NCBI RefSeq assembly: GCF_902167145.1
Contig: NC_050097.1
Coordinates: forward strand, 144,299,982 to 144,363,981
DNA length: 64,000 bases
Source: Zea mays
Lineage: Eukaryota; Streptophyta; Magnoliopsida; Poales; Poaceae
Direction: 5' to 3'
Shown: in pieces, positions 32,571 through 42,369 of the stretch
Layout of the letters: each line of letters starts with the position of its first letter
Position numbering within the stretch: the first letter of the stretch is position 1
Made by a program: the position numbers and the translations under genes
The notes under the pieces: model-generated
What the model saw: only the letters and a program-made list of their open reading frames with translations
What the model was told of the DNA's origin: nothing
The model's database searches: none

Positions 32571-33063
32571 GCCTCTGCCGAACGACCTCCGCCTCGCCCG
32601 ACCCAGGGGCTCGGGCTCGGCCTCGGCCATGGAAGACAGACTCGACCTCGGCTTCGGAGGGGCCTCCACGTCGCCCGACCTAGGGCACAGGCCAGCCACG
32701 TCAACAGGAAGCGCCATCATCACCCTACCCCGAGCCGACTCGGGCCGCAGAAGACAAGACCGGTGTCCCATCTGGCTAGCTCCGCCAGATAGGCAATGAT
32801 GGCACCCCGCAAGCCCTGTGACGACGGCGGCTCTCAGCTCCCTTACGGAAGTAGGGGGACGTCAGCAAGGACTCGACCGCTCCAACAGCTGTCCCTCCGC
32901 CAGGCTCCATTGCTCCTCCGACAGCCACGACATCACACCAGCAGGGTGCCAAGATCTCTCCGGCTGCCACATTGGCATGTACTTAGGGCGCTAGCTCTCC
33001 TCCGCTAGACACGTAGCACTCTGCTACACCCCCCATTGTACACCTGGATCCTCTCCTTACGCC

Positions 33064-33070
33064 TATAAAA
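33064..33070 (+). promoter_or_regulatory. Huck-like LTR TATA box
   Basis: GCCTATAAAAGGAAGG occurs here, with the same motif at 51877 in the 3' LTR. Confidence 0.65.
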
Positions 33071-33372
33071 GGAAGGACCAGTGCCCTCTTAGAGAGGGTT
33101 GGCCGCGCGGGGACGAGGATGGGACAGGCGCTCTCTTGGGGCCGCTCGCTTCCCTCACCCGCGTGGACGCTTGTAACCCCCTACTGCAAGCGCACCCGAC
33201 CTGGGCGCGGGACGAACACGAAGGCCGCGGGATTTCCACCTCTCTCACGCCCGTCTCCGGCCACCTCGCTTCCCCCCTTCGCGCTCGCCCACGCGCTCGA
33301 CCCATCTGGGCTGGGGCACGCGGCACACTCACTCGTCGGCTTAGGGACCCCCCCGGTCTCGAAACGCCGACA

Positions 33373-33390
33373 GTTGGCGCGCCAGGTAGG
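33373..33390 (+). other. Huck-like primer binding site
   Basis: TTGGCGCGCCAGGTAGGG lies directly after the LTR end, the standard place for a tRNA primer site in this group. Confidence 0.7.
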
Positions 33391-34194
33391 GGCCTGCTGC
33401 GTGCTGACGAACAGCTTCCCGTCAAGCTCCAGATGGGCAGTCTCCAGCAACCTCTCCGGCCCGGGACGGTGCTCCGTTTCGGGAGTCTTGAGTTCATGTC
33501 CTTCGACGGCAGCTACGACATGATACTCCTTCCACCGCCGCGCGACAACGACAATGGCGGCCGACAACCCGCCCGCCGGCGGTGGAATCGACGACATCTT
33601 CCCCGCGTGGTGGAAGAACAACATACGAGCTCGCCCCGTCCTCTCCCCCGCCAACAGAGGAGGAGGCGGGGCAACCAAGGCCAAGCGGGAGGCCGCGCTT
33701 CGTCGGCTGTCGAGCGAATCGACGTCCCCAACGCCCCAACGGGGGGCGCGTCGGGCGTCGACCTCGCGTTTGAGACGAAGGCAAGCGCCGTCCCACCGCG
33801 ACACACCAATCCCGAGCAAGTGGACGACGCCGGCGTGCTCGCGGAGGGCTTGCAGGACGTTGCCCTCGTACCTAAGACGACGGCGCAATCAGTCCCCGAC
33901 GTGACTATGTCGCTCCTCGTCGACCAAAAGGTACTGACTGATTCCCATCTGTAAGGAAAATGGACCCCGGGCCATTTGGCTAATTGAGTTTTGGTGTTTG
34001 ATGATTAACACAACCTGTGAACTAATGTGTTTGCTAGTGTTTATGTTTATAGTTCACAGGATACGAAGAGGATTGGACTAAGACACTGAGGATGCAACAC
34101 CTCAAATGAAGACATAAAAAGAGCTTAGAAGTCCAAGATTCAAGACCAAAGGAGCCCAAGAATAAAATACAGAAGACCTAGAAGATGGGCTGTC

Positions 34195-34640
34195 AGCTGG
34201 CGCACCGGTGGCACACAGTTGGCTCACCGGTGGCACACAGTTGGCGCACCGGTGGCACACAGTTGGCTCACCGGTGGCGCACCGGTGGCACACAGTTGGC
34301 TCACCGGTGGCACACAGTTGGCGCACAGGACAGCCAACAGAGTTTTATGAGAGAAGGCACCGCTGTCCGGTGCACCTAACGGCTAGCTGTCAGAACTAGC
34401 CGTTGGCTGCACACCGATGGCACACAGTTGGCTCACCGGTGGCACACAGTTGGCTCACCGGTGGCACACTGTTGGTGCACCGGACTGTCCGGTGTGTCAG
34501 AACTAGCCGTTGGCTGCACAGCATTGGCGCACTGTTGGCGCACCGTTGGCTGCACAGCGTTGGTGCACTGTTGGCGCACCGTTGGCTCACCGTTGGCGCA
34601 CCGTTGGCACACAGTTGGCGCACCGTTGGCTGACAGGACT
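34195..34640 (+). repeat. GCACCGGTGGCACACAGTTGGCTC tandem arrays in LTR
   Basis: A unit of about 23 bp with alternating GGCGCACC and GGCTCACC starts is repeated about six times. A 90-bp gap follows, then a more divergent run. The same arrays occur at 39294-39740 in the other LTR. Confidence 0.9.
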
Positions 34641-34697
34641 GTCCGGTGTGCCACCCTTACAACAGTCTGCTTTCCAACGGCTAGTTGAGTTGGGGCC

Positions 34698-34705
34698 TAT
34701 ATATA
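34698..34705 (+). promoter_or_regulatory. Copia LTR TATA box
   Basis: GGGCCTATATATACTTC occurs here, with the identical motif at 39797 in the 3' LTR. Confidence 0.6.
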
Positions 34706-35534
34706 CTTCATCCAATCAGCCATTTGAAGGTGTGGGAGCCCAAGCAACATACCAAGGCATATAGTGCACATTTCCAAGAGCTCAAACACCCAAGTGCTTA
34801 ATAGAATCACTCGGTGATTAGCGTAGGTGCTTTGCGAAGTGCTTAGGTTAGTTAGACCGCTTTAGCGCTTGCTCTAGGTGAACCCTAGTTAGTTGAGTGA
34901 GTTTTGTAAAACCACACAACCCCTCGGCTCTTGCGTGAGTCGTTGTAATTGTACCGAGTGGGGCGAGAGTCTTGCGAGACCGTGACAACCGCGTTTGTGT
35001 CACGGCCGCCACCGTGTACCGGAGGGAACGAGGCCCGCGGCGTTTCGGCCGGAAGCTCGATAGTGGAGACGGCGGGGAGCGTCCGAGAGGAGCCGGAAGC
35101 GGAGCACCACTTGCGCGTGGAGAAGGCCCGCGGCTCTCTACGGAGTTACTCGACCGTGGTGCTTGGCCCTTGCGTGGGCTTCCCTTTGCGTAGGGGCACC
35201 AACGAGGATTAGTCGGGACCTTGCGTGGTTCCGGATACCTCGGTAAAAATACCGGTGTCATCCACGAGAGTTTGCTTCTCTACTTAGCTCTTTACATTCC
35301 ACATTTATATTAAGCATTTAAGTTTCAATCTTGTAGTCATACTTATTTAGTGTAGATTGAAACTTAGCCTTTGCGGTAGAGATAGCAACACTTAGACAAA
35401 ACCTAGTTTGCACATTCTAGTCTTGATTATTTGCATAGGTTTTGCTTTAGGGATTTAATTGTGGCCTAGTTTAGTAAAAGTTTTAGAAGTCCTAATTCAC
35501 CCCCCCCTCTTAGGCGTCACCCGTTTCCTACAAG

Positions 35535-35548
35535 TGGTATCGGAGCCC
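35535..35548 (+). other. Copia primer binding site
   Basis: TGGTATCGGAGCCC follows the LTR end by two bases. This is the Sirevirus form of the initiator tRNA-Met site. Confidence 0.85.
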
Positions 35549-35614
35549 GGTTTGGCTCATTTGAAACGCTTTAGCTTCACCACTAAAAAGAGCCGACGCT
35601 TTTTAGAGGAAGGG

Positions 35615-37716
35615 ATGGATACCCATAGGCCACCACACTTCGACGGCACTAACTTCCCATATTATAGTGCTAGAATGGCTTGTTACCTAGAGGCCGTTGA
35701 TCTAGGTGTTTGGAGAGTCACTCGTGACGGGATGAAACCTCTCAAGAATCCCGAGAAACCCACCACGAGTGAGGAAAAAGAAATTCATTTAAATGCTAGA
35801 GCCAAAAATTGCTTGTATGAATCTCTTAGCATGGATATTTTTAACCAAGTATTTACCTTGAAAACTGCTAATGAGATTTGGCTAAAATTGCATGAGCTCC
35901 ATGACGGCACATCCAATGTCCGTGAGCAAAAACATTGCCTAGTCTTAAATGAGTATAATTCTTTTGCTATGAAAGATGATGAGCTTGTTAGAGACATGTA
36001 TTCTCGTTTGAATCTAATAATCAATGAGCTCAACTCTATTGGCATTAATAAGCTAGGCGATGCGGACATTGTGAGGAAGATTATCTCCCTGCTACCACAA
36101 CAAAGATATGGGAGCATCATCACCATCCTTCACAACATGGAGGACTTGAGCAACATGACCCCGACCATTGTGATTGGGAAAATCGCGGCCTTTGAGATGT
36201 CGCGAAAAATGAGTCGGGGAGAGGAGCCAACTTCCTCAAGACCATATGCTTTTGCATGTGATGAAAGGAAGGGCAAAAAGAAGGCTCCCACTCCAAGTTC
36301 CTCAAGTGAAGAAGAGGAAGAAGAAGAAAGTGATGATGATGAAGATAATCAACCATGCACATCATCCTCCAAGGACGAAGAAACAATCCGACGCGTCGGA
36401 AAGGTAATGAGGATGATCCGCAAGATTAATCTAATGGGTGTGCCCTGCAGGTCGAGGATCTTCTCTTTAACATTGATAGGAAAAAGCAAAGGAAGAGAGG
36501 ATGCTTCGCATGTGGGGAGAAGGGCCACTTCAGGGACAACTGTCCAAATATGGCCAAACCCAAAAAGGAGAGGAGCAAAGGCAAGGCGCTAACAAGTGTT
36601 AGAACTTGGGACGATTCTTCAAGTGAAGATGAACCTCCAAGGACGCGCAGCCACCGATCCTCGTCACGATCATCACGGTCATCACACAAATGCCTTATGG
36701 CAAGAGGTAACAAAAGCATTCCATCCTCTACTGATGAAAGTAGTAGTGATGAAGGTGAGGGAAAGCCCTCTCTAGATGAACTTGCGGAAGCCGTAGAATT
36801 TTTCCAGGATGTTTGCACTAAGCAAAAAGCTCAACTTAAAACTTTGAAAAATAAGTTGGTTAGCTCTCAAAATGACTACAAAGGTTTGCTAGAAAAATTT
36901 GAAACTTTTGCAAACTTAAATAGTGAGCTATCAACTAAAATTGAGCTATTAGAATCTAGTGCTCCATCCACTGCTACCGATGACAACCTTATTAAAAAGA
37001 ATGAAAAACTTAAGGCTAAGTTAGCTAGCTCCCAAGAAGCTATTGAAAATTTGCTAGAGAAAATGGAAATTCTTAGCATACACAATAATGAGCTAACTAC
37101 TAAGCTAGAAGACATTGGTAGCACCCCAGCAGCATCTTTAGTTGAAATACCTGAAATAATTAAGAAAGATGCTTCTACTTCCTGCTTTGATTTAATTGAT
37201 GATTCTAACCCCTGCAACCAAGTCGTTGTTGAGAATATTGTTGTAGAGACATGTTTGGATGAGGTTGCAAAGGAAAATGAACAATTAAAGCAAGAAGTGG
37301 CTCGCCTTGGCAAGGCTTTGTATGACAAGAAAGGCAAAGCCAAACAAATCCGACCTCCACAGGATAACACCACTGCGGGAGTGAACAAGCCTGTAGAGGG
37401 AGAAACTATGATTTGTAGGCTATGCCACATGGAAGGCCACAAGTCTTTCCAATGCAAGGCGATGACCGGGGATAAACAAAGGCAAAAGCTCAAGCAAAAG
37501 CCATCAAGCAAAATCTCCAACACCTACATCAAAAGGGTGAACAAAAAGGATGCTACACCATATTTGATCAAGAAGAAAAAGAATGGAAAGGTGATAGCAA
37601 TCAAGGCCAACAAGCAAGCCAACAAAGGAAAAGGGGCCAAACGCATCTGGGTGCCAAAGGAGATAATTTCAACCATGAAAAGCACCAAGAAGGTTTGGAT
37701 CCCGAAAGGGAAGTGA
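35615..37716 (+). pseudogene. Sirevirus gag with two zinc knuckles, one frameshift
   Basis: ATG 35615 (MDTHRPPHFDGTNFPYYSAR) is chosen because it opens the known copia Gag start. The UBN2-type Gag core follows (MACYLEAVDLGVWRV, LNARAKNCLYESLS, IWLKLHELHDG, DIVRKIISLLPQQRYG), then a Ser/Glu/Asp-rich stretch. One base is lost near 36444. In the next frame the zinc knuckle C-FA-C-GEKG-H-FRDN-C lies near 36510. A long coiled-coil region (36780-37330) and a second knuckle C-RL-C-HMEG-H-KSFQ-C near 37410 come next, and a Lys-rich end RIWVPKEIISTMKSTKKVW closes at TGA 37714. Without the one-base loss the ORF would be about 700 codons. No pol follows. Confidence 0.88.
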
Positions 37717-39035
37717 GTGGACCAAAGGTCTACGGGAAATTTGGAGACTTGGCAAATTCGGGATGTATATCATGGGATACATCATATTGGATCAAGTTTA
37801 TTGCCAAGTAGGTTAGTGAAAATTTTTGGACCCAAATTTCCCACCCATGACTAAGGTAACTAGATTTATTGTATCTCTTGTTTTTAGATATGCGTATCTA
37901 TTTACCTTGTATCTAGTTTACCTTTCTTGCCTAGTATTACATTTGTTATTTACCTTTGTTTTAAATTATGCATACTAGGTGAATCATATGGTAGGATTGC
38001 TTGTTTTCAATTCATACACTTAAGCAAACCTATATGGCTTAAAATATTTATTTAAGCACGGCACATAACTTCTATATCACTCCATAGTAAATGCTGCATC
38101 AATTGAAAATTTTGATTTCTACAAGTTGTATCATTTAACTTATATGTGCCAAAGTTTGGATTATAGATAATTTGCCCCTCTTGATATCAAATCAAAGTGC
38201 ATGTCTCCAACAAGTATTCAAAACTTGTATGCACATCTTCAGGGGGAGGTTACTCTATAATCTAATACTTTGAGACTAACACCTTTTCAAGTCTATTTCA
38301 TGTGATAGTCTCATTGTAAGGAAAATGAGGTCCCCGGAGAAAGACAACAATCTTCCACTGCAAAATCTCCAAGAACTCTCATGTCTCTCAAGCTCGCCAT
38401 TGAATTTCAATCGGTATCTTTTGAGACTGCATCTAGTATCATTTACATGTCTTCTCCAATATTTGATTAGACTATATTTCATATCATATGCTTCCATGTT
38501 GCTAAAAATGCATAAGTAGTTAACTCATATTCTGTTACCTATGCATAAGGGAAGTTAGTCTTTTCAAATCATGTCTTGCACCTCTAATTTTCACATGCTT
38601 TTTCCTAAGATCTCTATCAGGGGGAGCTTTTCTTCATCTCTAAAGGGGGAGAAAAACTCTTTCTAAAGGAGAATACTCATTTAGGGGGAGTAATCTTTTG
38701 AGGACAAGCTTTTATTTACTTCCTACATGCTTTTAATGTCTTCCTTTTCGATGGTTGATGCCAAAGGGGGAGAAGTTTAGGGACCAAAGCAATGAAACTA
38801 TATCAAACACCAAACACCACAAATTTAAAATTTTATATCTACAAATGGTATTTCAAGTGGTTTTGGTTATTTGGTCCTAAAATAGGAAGTAAGTGAATTA
38901 TGGAGTTAGGGGGAGGCTTAAGTCCATAATATCACTAAGTGGGGATAAAACATGCATCCTAGCAAGTAGATTGCATATTTTCATTCAAATGCTTGTATTA
39001 TTTGCTTGCTTTGGTTGTGTTGTCATCAATCACCA
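37717..39035 (+). other. Non-coding 3' region replacing pol
   Basis: There are about 1.3 kb of AT-rich sequence with no protease, integrase or reverse transcriptase motif. Just after gag come a few codons resembling the usual gag-pol junction, then non-coding sequence. Six GGGGGAG boxes lie in the second half. Confidence 0.75.
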
Positions 39036-39048
39036 AAAAGGGGGAGAT
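38240..39048 (+). repeat. Multiple GGGGGAG boxes and polypurine tract
   Basis: AGGGGGAG or AAGGGGGAG occurs at 38241, 38620, 38644, 38683, 38764, 38909 and finally AAAAAGGGGGAGAT at 39036-39048, directly before the 3' LTR. Repeated purine-tract boxes upstream of the true PPT are a published hallmark of Sireviruses. Confidence 0.9.
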
Positions 39049-40630
39049 TGTAAGGAAAATGGACCCCGGGCCATTTGGCTAATTGAGTTTTGGTGTTTGA
39101 TGATTAACACAACCTGTGAACTAATGTGTTTGCTAGTGTTTATGTTTATAGTTCACAGGATACGAAGAGGATTGGACTAAGACACTGAGGATGCAACACC
39201 TCAAATGAAGACATAAAAAGAGCTTAGAAGTCCAAGATTCAAGACCAAAGGAGCCCAAGAATAAAATACAGAAGACCTAGAAGATGGGCTGTCAGCTGGC
39301 GCACCGGTGGCACACAGTTGGCTCACCGGTGGCACACAGTTGGCGCACCGGTGGCACACAGTTGGCTCACCGGTGGCGCACCGGTGGCACACAGTTGGCT
39401 CACCGGTGGCACACAGTTGGCGCACAGGACAGCCAACAGAGTTTTATGAGAGAAGGCACCGCTGTCCGGTGCACCTAACGACTAGCTGTCAGAACTAGCC
39501 GTTGGCTGCACACCGATGGCACACAGTTGGCTCACCGGTGGCACACAGTTGGCTCACCGGTGGCACACTGTTGGTGTACTAGACTGTCCGGTGTGTCAGA
39601 ACTAGCCGTTGGCTGCACAGCATTGGCGCACTGTTGGCGCACCGTTGGCTGCACAGCGTTGGTGCACTGTTGGCGCACCGTTGGCTCACCGTTGGCGCAC
39701 CGTTGGCACACAGTTGGCGCACCGTTGGCTGACAGGACTGTCCGGTGTGCCACCCTTACAACAGTCTGCTTTCCAACGGCTAGTTGAGTTGGGGCCTATA
39801 TATACTTCATCCAATCAGCCATTTGAAGGTGTGGGAGCCCAAGCAACATACCAAGGCATATAGTGCACATTTCCAAGAGCTCAAACACCCAAGTGCTTAA
39901 TAGAATCACTCGGTGATTAGCGTAGGTGCTTTGCGAAGTGCTTAGGTTAGTTAGACCGCTTTAGCGCTTGCTCTAGGTGAACCCTAGTTAGTTGAGTGAG
40001 TTTTGTAAAACCACACAACCCCTCGGCTCTTGCGTGAGTCGTTGTAATTGTACCGAGTGGGGCGAGAGTCTTGCGAGACCGTGACAACCGCGTTTGTGTC
40101 ACGGCCGCCACCGTGTACCGGAGGGAACGAGGCCCGCGGCGTTTCGGCCGAAAGCTCGATAGTGGAGACGGCGGGGAGCGTCCGAGAGGAGCCGGAAGCG
40201 GAGCACCACTTGCGCGTGGAGAAGGCCCGCGGCTCTCTACGGAGTTACTCGACCGTGGTGCTTGGCCCTTGCGTGGGCTTCCCTTTGCGTAGGGGCACCA
40301 ACGAGGATTAGTCGGGACCTTGCGTGGTTCCGGATACCTCGGTAAAAATACCGGTGTCATCCACGAGAGTTTGCTTCTCTACTTAGCTCTTTACATTCCG
40401 CATTTATATTAAGCATTTAAGTTTCAATCTTGTAGTCATACTTATTTAGTGTAGATTGAAACTTAGCCTTTGCGGTAGAGATAGCAACACTTAGACAAAA
40501 CCTAGTTTGCACATTCTAGTCTTGATTATTTGCATAGGTTTTGCTTTAGGGATTTAATTGTGGCCTAGTTTAGTAAAAGTTTTAGAAGTCCTAATTCACC
40601 CCCCCTCTTAGGCGTCACCCGTTTCCTACA
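39049..40630 (+). repeat. Copia 3' LTR (1582 bp)
   Basis: It is nearly identical to the 5' LTR. Visible differences are mostly C-to-T or G-to-A (for example CGGCTAG to CGACTAG, and GCACCGGAC to GTACTAGAC). The TATA box is at 39797-39804. Confidence 0.93.
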
Positions 40631-42369
40631 CCATCTTACGTCATTTCGACTCGGCCTCAACCCGCGTAGCGACCTTGCTTTGGCGGGCGCTCTCGTTGAG
40701 GCGAGTGCAACCCCTCTGGGGTTTCGTATGCGGTCGCCTTGGGACCGATTGACGGACGTCTCGACCTACGGGCTCTCTGGGTCCGAGGAAGATGACGATC
40801 CCAGCATCTGTTGGGATTTCTCTGGATTTGGCAACCCCAGTGCCATGCGGGACTTTATGACCGCATGTGACTACTGCCTCTCCGACTGTTCCGACGGTAG
40901 CCGCAGCCTTGGCGACGAGGACTGCGGCCCAAGCCGCGAATGTTTCCACGTCGAGCTAGGGGATCCCTCCGAAGGCAACCATCTCGGCATGCCGGAGGAC
41001 GGTGATCTCCGTAGGCCGGTGCCTCGCGCTGACATCCCGCGGGAGCTAGCTATGGTCCCCGTTCCGGCGAGGGGTCACGACCCACAGCTCGAGCAAGTCC
41101 ACGGGACGCAGACCAGGCTCGACGAGGGAGCAGGAGCGCTTGAGTCGATCCGCCGGGACGTCGGGCAGGTATGGGCGGGCCAACCCCCGGCCGGAGAAAT
41201 ACGTCACCTGCCCCAGGGTTTCCAGCACCGCGTCGCCAACGACGTCAGGGTCAGACCGCCACCCGCATCCAGCGGGGTCGGTCAGAACCTGGCAGCCGCA
41301 GCGATGCTCCTCCGCGCGATGCCGGAGCCATCAACCACCGAGGGTCGGCGAATCCAGGGAGAGCTCAAGAATCTCCTGGAAGGCGCTGCGGCCCGACGGG
41401 CCGAGAGCTCTGCCTCCCGAAGGCAGGGATACCCCTCGGAACCTCATGCCGCGACTTCCCGATTCATGCGGGAAGCCTCGGTCTACACCGGGCGCACGCG
41501 CAACACCGCGCCTGCGGCCCCGAGCCACCTCGGCAACGAGCACCATCGTCGCGACCGTCGGGCCCACCTCGACGAAAGGGTGCGCCAAGGCTACCACCCC
41601 AGGCGTGGGGGACGCTACAACAGCGGGTAGGATCGGAGTCCCTCGCCCGAACCACCCGGTCCGCAGGCCTTCAGTCGGGCCATCCGACGGGCGCCGTTCC
41701 CGACCCGGTTCCGACCCCCAACTACTATCACAAAGTACTCGGGGGAAACGAGACCGGAACTGTGGCTCGCAGACTACCGCCCGGCCTGCCAACTGGGTGG
41801 AACGGACGACGACAACCTCATCATCCGCAACCTCCCCCTGTTCCTCTCCGACACTGCTCGCGCCTGGTTGGAGCACCTGTCTCCGGGGCAGATCTCCAAC
41901 TGGGATGACTTGGTCCAAGCCTTCGCCGGCAATTTCCAGGGCACGTACGTGCGCCCCGGAAATTCCTGGGACCTTTGAAGCTGCCGGCAACAGCCGGGAG
42001 AGTCTCTTCGGGACTACATCCGGCGATTCTCGAAGCAGCGCACCGAGCTGCCCAACATCACCGACTCGGATGTCATCGGCGCGTTCCTTGCCGGCACCAC
42101 CTGCCGCGACCTGGTGAGTAAGTTGGGTCGCAAGACCCCCACCAGGGCGAGCGAGCTGATGGACATCGCCACCAAGTTCGCCTCTGGCCAGGAGGCGGTC
42201 GAGGCTATCTTCCGAAAGGACAAGCAGCCCCAGGGCCGCCCATCGGAAGAGGCTCCCGAGGCGTCTACTCCGCGCGGCGCCAAGAAGAAAGGCAAGAAGA
42301 AGTCACAAGCGAAACGTGACGCCGCCGACGCGGACCTTGTCGCCGCCGCCGAGTACAAGAACCCTCGGA

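Larger units (their letters stand above)
31812..33371 (+). repeat. Huck-like 5' LTR (1560 bp)
   Basis: It runs from TGTCGGGG to GCCGACA. It contains four full and one partial copy of a 56-bp unit (32309-32570) and a TATA box at 33064. Confidence 0.9.
33950..35532 (+). repeat. Copia 5' LTR (1583 bp)
   Basis: It contains two tandem arrays (34195-34330 and 34400-34640) built on CACCGGTGGCACACAGTTGG and CACCGTTGG, and a TATATATA box at 34698. An open frame on either strand here is only a result of the repeats. Confidence 0.93.
33950..40630 (+). mobile_element. Young non-autonomous copia (Sirevirus) element, TSD CCATC
   Basis: LTRs 33950-35532 and 39049-40630 (1583 and 1582 bp) start TGTAAGGAAAATGGACC and end GTTTCCTACA. 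CCATC flanks both sides (33945-33949, 40631-40635). By eye the LTRs differ at only about five bases and one C-run length, so insertion is recent. The internal region has a full-length gag but no protease, integrase or reverse transcriptase; the 1.3 kb after gag is non-coding and carries repeated GGGGGAG boxes. These boxes and the TGGTATCGGAGC primer site mark it as a Sirevirus (Opie/Ji/Giepum-like); the family name is uncertain. Confidence 0.93.

Noticed and set aside
32399..33523. Frames in the Huck LTR and leader (for example the 144- and 235-codon minus frames)
   Set aside because: GC-rich sequence rarely has stops; these overlap LTR, primer site and gag and show no recognisable domain.
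34102..34764. Several open frames on both strands with MAHRWHTVGSPVAHSW-type repeats
   Set aside because: They are translations of the LTR tandem repeats, occur in several frames and on both strands, and repeat identically in the other LTR. Not genes.
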